Shown here one piece after another: positions 28,807 to 41,565 of a DNA stretch of 64,000 nt. The stretch covers positions 248,001 through 312,000 of the forward strand of contig JAACJP010000012.1 in the NCBI GenBank assembly GCA_013368375.1. The letters are read 5' to 3'. The notes under the pieces were generated by a model. The model did not search any database, was not told the DNA's origin, and saw nothing but the letters and a program-made list of their open reading frames with translations. The stretch comes from Tricholomella constricta (taxonomy: Eukaryota > Basidiomycota > Agaricomycetes > Agaricales > Lyophyllaceae). Position 1 is the first letter of the stretch; each line of letters opens with the position of its first letter. The translations under genes were made by a program, and so were the position numbers.

Positions 28807-31800
28807 TTAGATACTCTTGCAGATGGAACAATCAAAGGTGTCGAGGTTGATTTGGTTCCGGAAGACCACAGCTATAGTAGGGCGTCAGGATGAGAGATAT
28901 GACGAAGAAAAAATAGCGACGTACGCAAAACGATCAACGCTGCAAGAAGGGCGACCATCAAGATATAAACGACAGTGTACTTAATGACCTAGAGATCGAC
29001 AAGTCAGCGATCAAGAGAGGGTGTCAAAAGCTGAACAACGAACAATCCACCGTCGCTGCCTCTTTTGCTTGGTAGAGAACAAGGGGGCACGAATTTGCTT
29101 CGAAGGGCGAAGCCAGACTGTCGATATCAAATGAGTAGATAGACAATAGGTGAAAGCATCACGCAGACTTACACAGCATCGTAGAGTGCAGCCTATTCAT
29201 GTAAGGCAGCAAGATCGGTGGGGTCAAAATGACCAAAAGGATATGGGCAAGAAGGAAGTCGGAACCCCAGAGGGACATTTCGACGATCTTGACGATGAAT
29301 TCACGCGCAGGTTGAGACATGGCGGCGGAAGTTCCCAAACCTCTCCCGTACCATTTTCCAGTCCACCACGCACGGTTAGTCTCATCATGTTTGTACTCGC
29401 GAGTCAAGAACACCGCAATGAGGATCTTCTGAATAGCCCGTTGGATCGCGATAATCGAGATGACACCCAGTACGGCATGGGATGCATCCCAGAGTTCGAG
29501 GAACCACTATCATATAAAGTTATATCAGGAATATGAAACAGATGGAACCAATTGACGCACGAAAAACTCGAAGAATGCGACTAGGCCAATTAAACACAAG
29601 GTATGTGCGAGAGTGGCCATCACTGATCCAAACTTGGTCCAAGACTCCATCATAGGGCCCAAGAAGAGGGCGATGAAGAAAAGGCTTATTAGGATAGCCG
29701 CGTTCCAAACCACTGGCCCAACAGCGACGATGGCGATGCGGATAAGAGGAGCTGGGGGAAGGTTTCCGCTACCATCAGGGAAAGATTTGACGAACGTGTA
29801 TGCGAGGAGGAAGAGAGCTGCAACACATATGGGCCAAACGATCTCCGAGAAGATGACCGTTCTCCAACTCGCTCGAGGTACATCACCAGACAATTTCTCC
29901 GACGGGTGACCAAGTTTCTTCTTCTTGTAACCAGTGATCATGGTACGTGAAAGCCGGCAATACCCATACCAACTACTGGCTTTAGTGCGAGAATTACCAC
30001 GGGACATCCACCGCAGGAACTCGCGATAGTCGATGATGAAATCAGCATAGGAGAACTGATGGGGATTGAACATGAAGGGGGCGATGCAGAGCGAAAGAAC
30101 CGAGAGCCAGAAGTAAATCAAATGGGGGATCCAGATGGCCATGGTGGCGTACAGGAGGAGAAGGAGGTTCCTCATTCCCATGTAGATACTAGGGCCCGCG
30201 AACCGTGAGTAGAGGATGCTGAAGCTGATGCGAGTGGTCGCAAATCCGCGTCCGGTTGCAATGTAACGGGCACCACCAAAGGTCAAGTTACTCAGGATGG
30301 ACTGTGAGTAAATCTGGGTCGAGAACACTTCGAAGATGGGTGACAATGAGAGGAAGTGTTTCGCCAGCCGAAGCAACGCTTTGCCGGTTCCGCGTTCGAC
30401 AAGTTCTGGAATTATATTAGTCAGTAGTTCTTTGCAGCGCGGTGTGATGCTCACCTTGCAAGAACAGGGGTAAGAAAGCAATAAAGAAAACCAAGAAGAT
30501 AGAAACAATGCAACGCCTGATCCAGTCGAAAACGGGGATGAGGTTATAACAGCCAGGCTGTCCACCAATGACATTGCCCTGCGAATCAACTTTACATATC
30601 GCCAACTGTTTATTGAGGGTTCCGATGAAGAGCACTGAGGACGCGATTCTTGAGTTGTCACTTTCCTAAAATATTGACGGGGCGACTCACGAGTGACCAT
30701 GAAAATTTGGATCGAGTAGATAACAAGAATGTTGTTGATGTGGAATCCAGGATGGCCATAGTAGAATGTCAGGAACCGATCGATAGGCAACTGCGTGCCC
30801 AGGTAATAGTACTCGCGACTGAGCATCTGTTCACCCATACCTGTCCCGATCTTGGTCTGGAAATTTAGAATCGTGCCAAAACCAAGGTCACGACCCTTCC
30901 CGCACTGGTAGTACTCGGAATGCTTGATCCGTCCTCCACGCCCAAATGCGTTCATACCAGCAAAGATATCCTCGTTCAGGTGCAAACCCTTCTGTGCCTT
31001 CGACACACCACCGCGCGTGTTCATAAACGTCGCGTTCAGGAAATCGGGGTGCCCGTAATGTAGCTTCCCGCCGATCCACGCCAGCGCACGCGCCGTCATT
31101 GTTCCGAACGTCTGTTCTTTTCCGGCGGCAATGTCGCCTAGCACACCGATGTTCTCTGAGAAGATGTACTCGCGCGTGCCTATGATCGCGACAGGCGAGC
31201 GGGCAAACTCCTTGTGACCCCACTGTGCATACGGACTTTGGCTGGACATAGAGTACTCCTCAAATTCGCCGAGAATGTTGCGAATCTTCAAGCATTCCTC
31301 GAGGTAGTTGTCCTGATTGGCATCGATGAGCTGGAGGTACTCGCCACGGTAAAAGATCATGGCGTGGTTCTGGTTGTCCGACTTTCCGTCTCCCAAGATG
31401 GGATTGCCCGGCAGCTCGACGCGGAATTTAGGCTTCCTCTTTCCGGTCTTCTCGTCAATCTCCGAATGGCCGTCAATGACTGCCGAGAACAGCTTCGCCT
31501 CCCCGCCCTTGGGTCCAGGCTCTTCGTCGAGGTAGGCAATCTGCAAGTCCGGATACGCGCGCAAAAGGAACTCCGCGTTCTCCTGCTCCTCCTTGTTGAA
31601 CTTGGAGAATCGTTGCATTGAAATAGTGAACTTGAATTTTCGGCGCGCCATTCTCTCCAGTTCGCGCTCAAGCCTCTCCGTATTGCCCCCAAAGGTCTGA
31701 ACAATGTCAGGGTTCTCAACGCGGTACAGAAGCTTGATTGCCTTGGAGTAGTTCATCATGCCCGAGACTGTGCGGTACAGAGTCTGTGCGCGTAGGGACG

Positions 31801-34590
31801 CCCAAATACGCGTGCGGAGAGTATATTCCGGCGATGATGTCTTGAAACCAATGCAGTAGAACGGCAAATCATCAGTCTTCTTCTCGTTGGGCGAGCTTGC
31901 AGTTCCGTCCATAGCGTCCGTCTCCTCAGCCAAGATCTTGGTATCCTTCACGAAGTTGTCCCATTCGATAGGGTGAAGCTGCTTTAGGTACTCGAGTAGC
32001 GTCACACGGGTGCTCTGATCCTCTTCGCGGATGATCTCGCGCAGACTAAGCAAGATCTTTTCAGAATAATGCGGAACGAGGACGGTGAACGTAGGCATGG
32101 CGTCGACGGGGAGGGGTTCCGGGAAGGATGTAGTCAGAGAGGAGGCGAAGAAGGAGATGCGGCGCTCGGCTTCGCCACCAGCAGGGAAGAAGTTATTGGA
32201 GCCAGAGCCATCTTGATTGGTGAAGAACGGAGGCGCGCGGAGGGTACGGTGCCCGTCTGGACCATCTACCTGATGATAGAGGAGACGCTGGACATGGTCG
32301 ATGGAGAGCAAATGTTCCCTGTACATAGAAATGATCACCGCATTCCAGATTTGGGAGACAAGAACCTGTGATGCGACATCGATATCATCATAGAGGAGGT
32401 CTCTCATCAATTAATCTGACCTTGGGCTTGTACTTGATCTCCATCTCTCCTGTTGCCAACAACTTGGCATAGATTCGCTTTGGGAGCCGCGTGTAAATGT
32501 CCTTCCACGGTGTCCAGATGGATAGTCCTAGGGCGAACGAGCGTCCGATACTGAAGATGACGATCCAGATGATGTACCAAAGGTAGGTGTCCAAAAAGAA
32601 CAACACCAGGTCCATAACATACATTATAGCAAGGGTAAACTGGACGTGATTTGAACAGAAGATGTTTCCCATGATCCTATCGCCGCATCCTTGGACCTTC
32701 ATATGGGTCATAACAGCGACGGGACTGCTGAACGACGAGGTCAGAAAGAAATAGGACTCGGCGAATTTGCAGCTGAAAATGAGGAGCCACAGGAATATGG
32801 AGGCAGTACGTGCGGACTTGGGAAGTGACGGGTAGGATGCTGTGAACGTCTGCGAGGCCATATACTTGCGAGCTTTCCCAGCTACACGATCACCGAACAT
32901 GCGACCAGACGGAATGATTCCAAAGACGATGGTAACGACGACGGAGATGAAGAACTGAACAACACCAATGATGAGAGGGACCTGCGATGTCGTGGGACGG
33001 CCATCAACCATGGCAATGTAGAAGGTGGGCCCGGCGGTAAGCGCTAGGATGACGAGGAGGAAGATAAAACGAGTGGTAAGGTGGGAGGCGTTATTCCAAG
33101 TGGTGGGAATATAGGAGAATTCAGCGATAGTAGCGAGCAGCATGATGATAGTAGAGACAGCACCACCGAGGGCAACGGCAGACCAGGTCATGGGTGCAGA
33201 GGGGGTAGATTTGTCCCGAGGGGCATAGATCTTGGGAGAGTTGAATGCCGTGTAAAAGTAGAAGACGGAGATATGCAGGATCCAGATGCGGTTGAAGTTG
33301 ACGAGTAGATGCGCAGTTGACCGTTTCTCAAAGTAGGTCTTGAAGAATGTGCGATTCCACTCTATCCGACTGAATTTCATGAACCGTTGAGCCGGAGGGA
33401 CATCGACGAGACGAGTCTGCAAAAAAATCAGAAACAGCGGAGAACGGAGGAAAAGAGACGAACATTGTCAGAGAGAACGATCTTCGCCAATCCCTCAGGG
33501 TACCAGAACAGCTGGTTGATATCGTCATAACCAATGATCTGATCGTGATCTTTTTCCTTTCTGACAAATTTGCCATCCTGCACCTCATACCCCTGCTCGC
33601 GCATGAAGTTGTAGAGTGGCTTGATAACGGTATTCAAGTATAGACCTTCCGGGACAGGGTCGATGCGGCTCTGACACTCGGGGCTCCGGTAGTAGTCGTC
33701 GGCGCACTTGAAGATGAAACACAAACACTCAGGGACAAAACGAACGTTGCCTGCCTCGCCCCAGCACAAGAGATACAAAGCTATCTGTCGGAGACGGTCG
33801 TATTGGCTCATATTGTTCATGGCATTCCTCCAACGATTGAGGGCACTGTCGAGGGACTTTGAGCCGGCGGTCTTGGGGCCCTTGACACTCTTGAGACGCT
33901 GGAGACCGGGATTCTGAGACTGGCCCACGGCATCGTCGAGGTTGAGTTGAGCAGCGAAATACCATTTGCGATAGTTGGCATGTTGACCGCCAATGTAATC
34001 GGCATGGAGGGTGAGTAACGCTTGATTGGGTGTCATGCGAGAGGCACGGGAGTCAAGGAGGTGCATAGTGAAGTCAAACTGAAAAAAGTGGGGGGATTAG
34101 GTAAATAGAAGGTAGGGGATAGAACAAATAGATGGGTACCATATTTCGCATAGAATCCCGTTGGAAACCGAACTTTTGAGTGAGGTCAAGAAATATATCC
34201 TCAATTTCTTCAGTAGACATTGGTATTTGCTTGTCAGCGCCCCAGGCAGGGTAAGGATCGTTGGAGCCAGCTCCAGAGTCAGCAAAGGGGGATATACTGG
34301 GAATGCTGGCATGAGAGTCGACAGACGAAGCATAACGGCTGCGACTGTAATCAGACTCGACAGCTGAAGTCGTGGTCAGCGAACTTTCAAGAAAAGAAAC
34401 AGAAAGTACAAGACGCACATGAGCCATGTTGCTGCTCATAGTAGGCCTGACTAGCAGCTAGACGGGTAGTGCTAGAATTGGGGTTGCCATAGTGGTCACC
34501 TTGGTCGGATTCGGCATCGTATTGCCTGCGTTGTGCAAAGGGATTATTGCGAGGGTCATGTGGCAGGCCGTAGCCGCCGGGGTGGGCCAT
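28807..34590 (-). CDS. FKS1: 1,3-beta-glucan synthase catalytic subunit (1,747 aa)
   Basis: Eleven exons: 34590-34419, 34363-34140, 34078-33464, 33416-32421, 32365-30691, 30634-30455, 30405-29561, 29506-29173, 29117-29044, 28988-28925 and 28871-28807, giving 1,748 codons. The Fks1 N-terminal domain ([20 protein letters not shown]) precedes a first membrane cluster. The large cytosolic catalytic domain includes [33 protein letters not shown] and [25 protein letters not shown]. The second membrane cluster follows, ending [18 protein letters not shown]. The enzyme makes cell-wall beta-1,3-glucan from UDP-glucose at the plasma membrane with Rho1. Segments corresponding to the echinocandin hotspots are [10 protein letters not shown] and [11 protein letters not shown]. 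Length is typical for basidiomycete Fks1. The start is the first Met before the conserved [11 protein letters not shown]. Confidence 0.96.
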
Positions 34591-34727
34591 GAGTGAAGGA
34601 AAGAACGAAGAGTGAAGGAAAGTGGGAGAGAGGGACGATGATGCGAAGGGTGGGAATTTGGTTGTGAAGAGCAGAGGCGTGACTGTAACGGCGGTAATGA
34701 TGTTCTTCAGCGTCGCTGGCGGCGCCA
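34591..34727. promoter_or_regulatory. Shared divergent promoter, FKS1 and the LRR-like gene
   Basis: Only 137 bp separate the two start codons, so both promoters and leaders must share this stretch. No clear TATA box was seen. Confidence 0.4.
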
Positions 34728-36458
34728 ATGATCACTTTGTTCCGTGATGGCCGTCGCCTTCAACCGACGTACTCGCTGCCAACGACGCCGACCGACCACG
34801 TCCCGTCGCTGTCGTGGCTCTGCCTTCAGCGCCTCGCCGACTTCCCCGACCAGATCCACCACCTGCCCGTTCGTCTCAACCACGACTCTGCGCACTCCGA
34901 CGTCCTCGATGGTCCGCGCCCCTTGGACCCGCGGCTCTGGGCCACCCTCGCCCAGGTCTACAACAATCTGCCACCCTATTGCCACACATATGCCCTCCCG
35001 CTCGCCGACCCTCACCTGCTTCTCCTCCAGCGCATCCCGTCCACTCCACGCTTCTCTCTCCTCACCGTACTCGATCTCCCCGCCTGTCCACATCTCACCG
35101 ACTCCTCCATATTCTATCTCAGCCCGCTTCATTCTCTCGTTGCCCTCGATGCAAGTGCGACGTCCCTTTCATCCTACGCGATCAAGGTCCTCGCCGGCAC
35201 ACTAATCACCGACGCCCCACACCGCCGCGGTCCCTGGCCACTCAGAATCCTCAGACTCAGATATTGCGTGAATGTCGACGACGACATCTATCCCCATCTC
35301 GCCAAGTTTCCTCTCCTCTCAGTCATAGGTATGTGGACACACGAACGACGCGTCGAACTGTACCAATATCCGTATACAGACCTTAGAGGAACAGATTGCT
35401 GGCCATCCAGAGGTAGCACGTTTCAACCCTCTTCCAACCCAGCTCTCTTCCACCCCTCTCCACTCACCGCTGCTGTTGAATCGCTTTCCGGCCAGGGTCT
35501 CTACTCGTCTCCAAACATCTTTAGCCTCGTGATTGGCACCTTGAATCATCCCCCTTCCAAAGCCCCAAAGTCCATCGTCGTTCCCCAGGAAGCCTACGTC
35601 TTTACGAAGGATTTGAAAAATGGAGAGTCATCGTCTGCCTATCAACTCCAGCTACACGGGAAGAAGACTGCCGTACCACAGAGGTCTCACGACGACCTCG
35701 GTTATCATTCCCCGGTGTATCTCGACAGGGACAGTGAAGATGAATGCACCGGCGATGAGGATTACGGAAGCGAGAATGGACAAGGTGAGTCTGACGAGGA
35801 GGAGAATGGCGATCAACTGCGACTCGAAACACTGCCCCCATCATCGCCTCAGGCCTCGACACCGGCTGAGCCTCAACCCATGGCTCCTGGTCTGCAAATT
35901 CATGACGTAGAGTCTGCACCAGACATGTTCTACCGCAAACTGCCTCCACTTCATATCTCACAGAAATACGACCCTGTCAACAACTATTCTGCGGAGATGT
36001 ACTATGCCCGTGTACTTGTTGACAGAGCAGGCAAGTCTTCCAGCCGGCACGATGCGAAGCTGGCCCTCCACCGCACCCCACCTCCATGGAGCGTGCTGGA
36101 AACGCATATCGCACGTCTAGGAGAGACACAACCAAGGCCAAAGTCTGGAGCTGGAGCTGGCATGGGCACGGCTGCGGTGAACCGGGCACGCATGGGGATC
36201 CAGATCAACCAAGCACGGATCGACGCGTTGAGGGAGAGTGCAAGTGCCCGGAGGCGATCGGGGGTGTGTGTTACTCCTCAAACGCCGCCAGCACGCAACG
36301 AGGGTAGGAATCCATTTCGGAGGCAATCCATTTCGGCGGCGGAAGGCTCGAGTCGTGGGGCGAAACTGTTGAAACCTATATGGGCTGTGGGAGCGAGTGG
36401 AACTAAAAACAAACGATCGGGGTCGGCGGTGAAGAAAATTAGAGTTGGAAATAGATAG
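34728..36458 (+). CDS. Unknown protein with leucine-rich-repeat-like N-terminus (559 aa)
   Basis: Exons 34728-35328 and 35380-36458 are split by a 51-nt intron (GTATGT...TACAG) that is open in frame, so it is easily missed. Residues about 110-200 look like leucine-rich repeats (LLTVLDLPACPHLTDSSIFYL, LVALDASATSLSSYAIKVLAG, LRILRLRYCVNVDDDIYPHL), resembling F-box/LRR proteins, but no F-box is visible. The middle is acidic (DRDSEDECTGDEDYGSENG). The C-terminus is basic with KNKRSGSAVKKIR, a possible nuclear signal. I do not recognise an orthologue. It starts 137 bp from the FKS1 start on the other strand. Confidence 0.7.
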   Translation: MITLFRDGRRLQPTYSLPTTPTDHVPSLSWLCLQRLADFPDQIHHLPVRLNHDSAHSDVLDGPRPLDPRLWATLAQVYNNLPPYCHTYALPLADPHLLLLQRIPSTPRFSLLTVLDLPACPHLTDSSIFYLSPLHSLVALDASATSLSSYAIKVLAGTLITDAPHRRGPWPLRILRLRYCVNVDDDIYPHLAKFPLLSVIGMWTHERRVELYQYPYTDLRGTDCWPSRGSTFQPSSNPALFHPSPLTAAVESLSGQGLYSSPNIFSLVIGTLNHPPSKAPKSIVVPQEAYVFTKDLKNGESSSAYQLQLHGKKTAVPQRSHDDLGYHSPVYLDRDSEDECTGDEDYGSENGQGESDEEENGDQLRLETLPPSSPQASTPAEPQPMAPGLQIHDVESAPDMFYRKLPPLHISQKYDPVNNYSAEMYYARVLVDRAGKSSSRHDAKLALHRTPPPWSVLETHIARLGETQPRPKSGAGAGMGTAAVNRARMGIQINQARIDALRESASARRRSGVCVTPQTPPARNEGRNPFRRQSISAAEGSSRGAKLLKPIWAVGASGTKNKRSGSAVKKIRVGNR

Positions 36459-36590
36459 CGCTGTGTTAATAGCTACGTGACCGGTCGCGAGTTACGCGTC
36501 GCGTCCAGGACGGAGTCATGTGACGGCAAGATTTTTGACATTGGCAGCCACGGTGGTCTCGAGACTGCCTCGGCAGTGAACTTGTCCTTC

Positions 36591-38153
36591 ATGTCTGTCC
36601 TTTCCCAGCGCTTTAGCCCAGCCATGGTCCGCGCAATCCTCCGCAAGTCGTCCACCCGACGGGCCATGTCCTCAGTCCCTCCCCGCCCTTACAAATTTCA
36701 CATTGGCGCTAGCTGGGCAGGTAAGCCAGGCCCCGAAGAACCATTACAAATGCCCTTCCCCGCCGATGGTATCGTTGGTGCATGGAGGGACCGCACCCTC
36801 GCGTGGCCCAAGACCGTTAAGAGCCCAGATATTGGCCAGGACTTTTTCTTTGTTCAAGATGTAAGCACCTTCTTGCTTTGTGAATACCCACTGACCCTTC
36901 CGTCTTGTGCAGATGCGGAACAACTCCGTACGTGCTCCCCGTCGCCTTTCACCACCTTTGAATTTATCCACCTCTCGCGAACACAGGGCGTATCGCTTGG
37001 AGTTGCAGACGGCGTCGGAGGATGGACTGACAGCGGCGTCGACCCGTCGCTTTTCTCACAGGCGCTTATGTTCCACGCCCACCGCTATTCCCGCAATGCA
37101 TGGGCGGGCGAGCCGGAGATCGACCCCACGCTGGACTATGAGGAGCGCGAGGAGATCGAGGGCTGGGAGATGGCCCCATATGAGTGCCTCGACCTCGCGT
37201 ACGGCGGTGTGCTGAGGGAAAAGTTCGTCCAGGCTGGTGAGTTGCCAGCCTATCTCTGATGGACCTACTTCTCATTCTCCACTAATCAGGCTCGAGCACG
37301 GCTTGTCTTTTAACCATGAATGCATCGTCTGGCGTATTGCGCTCTGCAAAGTGCGTTTTCACCTCTTTTGCTTGCCATCCTCGAAACCTGACCTTCCCCT
37401 TCCACGTCAGTCTGGGAGACAGCGGATTCATGATCATTCGGTCAAACTCGATACTGCATCGACAACCACCACAAACCCACTTTTTCAATTGCCCAAAGTC
37501 CGTTTCCGCTACAGCTCCTCCGAATGCTGACTGAGGTGATCATCCGCGCACAGACAGTTAACAAAACTCCCAGTCAACTCGAGTCGCAAGTTTTCACGGG
37601 CGTGCGTGGATAAGCCCAGCGAGGCAGAGACGTTTCGGACCAAGCTCGGTGACGGCGATATTGTCGTTGCATACGTGCGTTGTCCGCTTTCAAGTCTCTC
37701 AGCGTGTTCTGTTCTAAACACTGATAACCCAGACCGACGGATTGTCGGATAATGTCTTTGCTTCGGAAATCGTGACGATATGCTCTTTGGTTTCACGTCG
37801 AGGGGGGACGGAGGACCAGCAGGTGCAGTCGATAGCTGATCGACTGGTGGAATACGCGAGACAGTGTATGAACAAGAAGGCGAGAGTCAGTCCGTTTGAG
37901 AGTACGTCAAGGAGTCCCCTGCATCTTCGATTACTTCATTTATTCTCGTGTAGGGGAAGCGGCGAGGCACGGGATGTTCTTCCGGGGAGGGGTATGTTGT
38001 TCTCCTTTTGATCTTGAACCCGTTATTAACGTATCATCGTTCACAGAAACCAGACGAGTGCGTTTCAACTGCCCTGTTGCTAAAATTCTAACCGACACAA
38101 GCTCAATTCACAGTGTTACAGTAATAGTTGGCCTCGTCCGCGAAACACCTTGA
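36591..38153 (+). CDS. PTC7: PTC7-type PP2C phosphatase, probably mitochondrial (353 aa)
   Basis: Ten exons: 36591-36860, 36913-36927 (15 nt), 36987-37236, 37290-37350, 37411-37497, 37554-37674, 37733-37901, 37954-37991, 38048-38058 (11 nt) and 38114-38153, giving 354 codons. The N-terminus is basic and Ser-rich (VRAILRKSSTRRAMSS), a likely mitochondrial presequence. PP2C motifs follow: GVADGVGGW (metal Asp), NLGDSGFMIIR, GDIVVAYTDGLSDNV and KPDDVTVIVG. In yeast Ptc7 dephosphorylates Coq7 and controls coenzyme Q synthesis. The same role is inferred here. The start is the first in-frame ATG. Confidence 0.9.
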
Positions 38154-38339
38154 TATCTATTTACATTCTATAGCTATTTATCTCACTCACTCACCACACA
38201 GCATATTGGAACTAATCACCCTCATACTCCTTCATACTCATACTCCTAATCACATACGCATTGATGTTCTCGTTTCAACTTGCATCGGGATTGATAATGC
38301 TACATAGATCACGGATGGATATTGATGCCCTTCCTACCT

Positions 38340-41300
38340 TTACAGCTTCCGCTCGATGAAACTCTCAATCACACCAGCGCACGTTAAAGGGTATTCCTTC
38401 AGCACGACCTCATCATCAACGATCTGGGTATTGGGTTGAACGAAAATTTTGCGGGGCTGAACGAACGAGTATTTAGCACTGGTAGACTCGATGGAAGGAC
38501 AATGATGCGGGACGTACCAGTTTCTTCCGTAGGACAATATTGCGTATGTCGCCTTCCCAACCAGGAAGGGGCTTCGTGAGTTTGTTGTAGAACTCCCGTG
38601 AGCCGGCGCCGTCGGCTGTACTCTTGAGGACTTGCAGATTTATGAGAAGCTTCCCGACGACGTCCTTGCCTTCCGTGAGAACCTTCTCGCGGTCGACCTA
38701 CCAGGAGACTGTCAATAAAGCGAAATCGATATAAAACAGACTACGTACTCGGACAAAGAGGTTCTCCAATTTGCCGTCAGCATCGCGCACTTCCTCGAGA
38801 CGTGCGATCCCGCAGGTGATGAGGTGCTGCGTGATACCAAGTCTGCATTTCACATTGAGTGTCACGTCAAAGGTGGCGGGGCTGCGGTGTTTTCTTACCG
38901 GGCTTGCATGTGCGCCTGTCCATGCTTTCGTGTCGCTGGGTCATAGAACTCGAGGGCCCTAAGACCCGCCCGCGCCATCAGTAGGAAGGTGATGTACTGA
39001 ATATCCTCGATGTCTTTCTTGTCTGTGTACTGTGAACCATGATGATCAGCGGGTGATTTTGTGAGATCTTATAGTTAACAACTCAACGTTGAAGATTTTC
39101 AGGATGTCCAAGTTTCCGACCACTGGGAAAGACGGAACAACATTAGCGTTAGGACGGGGTTGCCGAAAAGCTTGCTTACAAAACAGTGCGACGGTCTCGG
39201 CGCGACATTCTTCCATCGACGAAGAAACTTCTCCGAGAACGGAGCCAGGCGTCTGGCCAGACTTGTACCACGAAGTTCTGGAGCAGACTCAGTCAGTCAA
39301 TCTTTATAACAGTGGTATACCCGTGTCGCACATAGGCTTCCCAGTGAGAGGGTTCACGATCTGTAATGGAACATTGAAGCAGAAAGAAGTACATGTCCAG
39401 CAATGACAGACCTTGGCGGGGTCAAAGTTCTTCGTTCCATCAGCCTGCTCTTCGAAGAGCTTACCAGAACCGTGTCCGAGCAGCTCGTGATTGGCCACTT
39501 GGAGTTCGAATGCCCGGCTGTCCCAGGTATTGTAGAGCTCAACGTCATCCGGGTGGATGAAAGTCAGTTCTTCGTCTGAATAGCCTGGTCAGGTGTTTCC
39601 GAATGAAACTCGAAAGGACAACTGACTGGGAGCTTTGGCCGCAAGGATATTCTGGCGAGGGAAGGGGATCTTTATTCCGAAGGGATGGAAGTGTTTTGAA
39701 ATGACTTACTGCTAGCGAGACATTCTTGAAGCCAGTCGATTCCCTAACATCGTAATAGTTCTGGGACACTGCTCAGCGTGCACGGCCTGTAAAGCCTTAG
39801 CGAACTCACAGGGATCTGGGAAAGAGGTCTTGTAAGCTTAGTAAAATTCGAGCAGTCGAGAAACGTACATTGATGCCAGCAGGAATGCCTGGAGCAGTTA
39901 TCGTTAGGATGTTTACGGGTAATTAAAATGGTTGAACATACCACCAGTCGCAAAGGAAACGACCTCGAGCGCTGTGAAATCGGGTTTTCTGAATACGTCA
40001 ACTTCGAAATCGGCTCCCCATGGCAGGACCTTGATGAGCTCGGGTGCACCGTTAACCAGACTTTCGTACTTGGCGCTGAGCTGCTTGTTAACGATTGCCG
40101 TGAAACCTTGTTAAAGCCAACGATGTGAGGTGATACATCAAAGAAAGGGTGTGAGCAATGACCTTCCCATTCAGCCCTACCGCCGTAGGGGTCAACGTAA
40201 GTTTCCACAAACTAAATGGATGTCAGTTAAAATGTCGCAATTTATCCAAAATCGATACGCACTCCAATGTACGATTCCACGACTGGTCCGACATCTTTGA
40301 CCCAGAACTTCGATGCATCTTTGTGGTCCTGGATCGATCCGGTCTCGAAACTAGACAGCAATTAGTCCATCGTTACACACGGAACATCAGCGTTCATACG
40401 ATTTAATGTAGCCTTCAATCATAGCCTTTTGGTTCTCATTCGCAGCGTATTTCTTGGCCTGCGAGGAAATGATCAGTCACACATGTAAAAAGAAAGGTAT
40501 AAGTATACCTCGTTAAGCGATTCATTGACAGCTCGCAAGGCCTCCGAGAAGTCCCCATACTCTACTTTCAAAGTGGCCTTCGCAGAATTGTTATCGATGA
40601 CATGCGTCGCTGCCGGTTGAACTTTCGCTGATGCGACCAGAAGGGTAAAATCATTCGGGCCATTCTTCACAACACTGAAAGAGTAAATTGAAAATGAATT
40701 TGGGAGTTTGATCAGTCCCGCCCTTTACATACCGGGTGTTCAGCACATCGATACCCAAGTTCTCGGCAGCTGCTTGGACGGAGGCGACTTCCTCGTCTGT
40801 GACCGGTTGCCCAAGGTAGTAGTTGGAGACGTGTCCTAATTGTCTTTTGCCAATGAATAGACTCGACTCAGGCGTAGCGGCATAGATGTGTCCTTTCAAC
40901 TTTCCAAGACATGAGCAGCTGTCCTTGTTCTCTTAGTCGAGCAACTCACGTCGCTCCAGAGAACCAAAGCCTTCTCCGAGTTTGGGGAGTACTTGACAAC
41001 AGCCTCAAATTTGTCCGATGAGACTCGGGGCAATATTTTGGTAAAACCAAAAGTCTTGTAATTGACGAGATTGCTTAACACCTGAGCGTAGTAGGAAAAT
41101 TCAACGATCACTATGGGCTGGATGGGGATCTTTTGGCACTCACCTGTGTCGTATACTGCAACAAATCCTCCCATTCGTCGGCCGAAAGATTCGCCTGTTG
41201 CTGGAGGGCAGCAAGATCAGCAAGCGTGCCATTCGGCGTACTGAACGTCAAGATTAAAAGGTCGTAGAGAGCCGTCGCCTGCGGAGTCCATTGGCCTAGC

Positions 41301-41565
41301 ATCACGTCGAGAATGAGAACGGGTATCAAACAACGCGGATATGCAATCTAAAGACCTTGGATAATCCGAGCGCCTGCCCAAGACGCGACGGTCAAGTAAT
41401 GGGCATATTTTTTCTCATAAGAACTACATATGAGTTAGGCTCAGGTAGCGGTTATTTCGAAAATCATGACCTTAGCTGTCCAAAAGATTTGGCAATATCC
41501 ATGCTGCACAGGGGAGCAGCCCGGTCAGCCAGGAATCGCTCTGCCGCTGCATGAGCGTCGATCAT
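38340..41565 (-). CDS. Dipeptidyl peptidase III, zinc exopeptidase (706 aa)
   Basis: I place 22 exons with starts at 41565, 41423, 41295, 41081, 40899, 40674, 40458, 40350, 40211, 40106, 39888 (20 nt), 39815 (6 nt, 39815-39810), 39760, 39651, 39575, 39360, 39277, 39122, 39029, 38842, 38697 and 38486. They sum to 707 codons. The family signatures are HELLGHGSGKLFEE, carrying the two zinc His and the catalytic Glu, and EECRAE with the third ligand. Flanking conserved text includes WWD-free NTWDSRAFELQVAN, NYYDVRESTGFKN and EFYDPATRKHGQAHMQAR. DPP III removes dipeptides from short peptides in the cytosol. Length is close to the yeast and human enzymes (about 710-740). Confidence 0.95.

Noticed and set aside
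29525..30690. Continuous minus-strand frame reading through FKS1 introns between 30690 and 30406
   Set aside because: The conserved Fks1 sequence is in another frame (30634-30455) with good splice sites. The open read-through is chance.
34419..34728. Upstream in-frame Met of FKS1 at 34728
   Set aside because: It would overlap the start of the divergent gene, and the added residues are unlike Fks1 N-termini.
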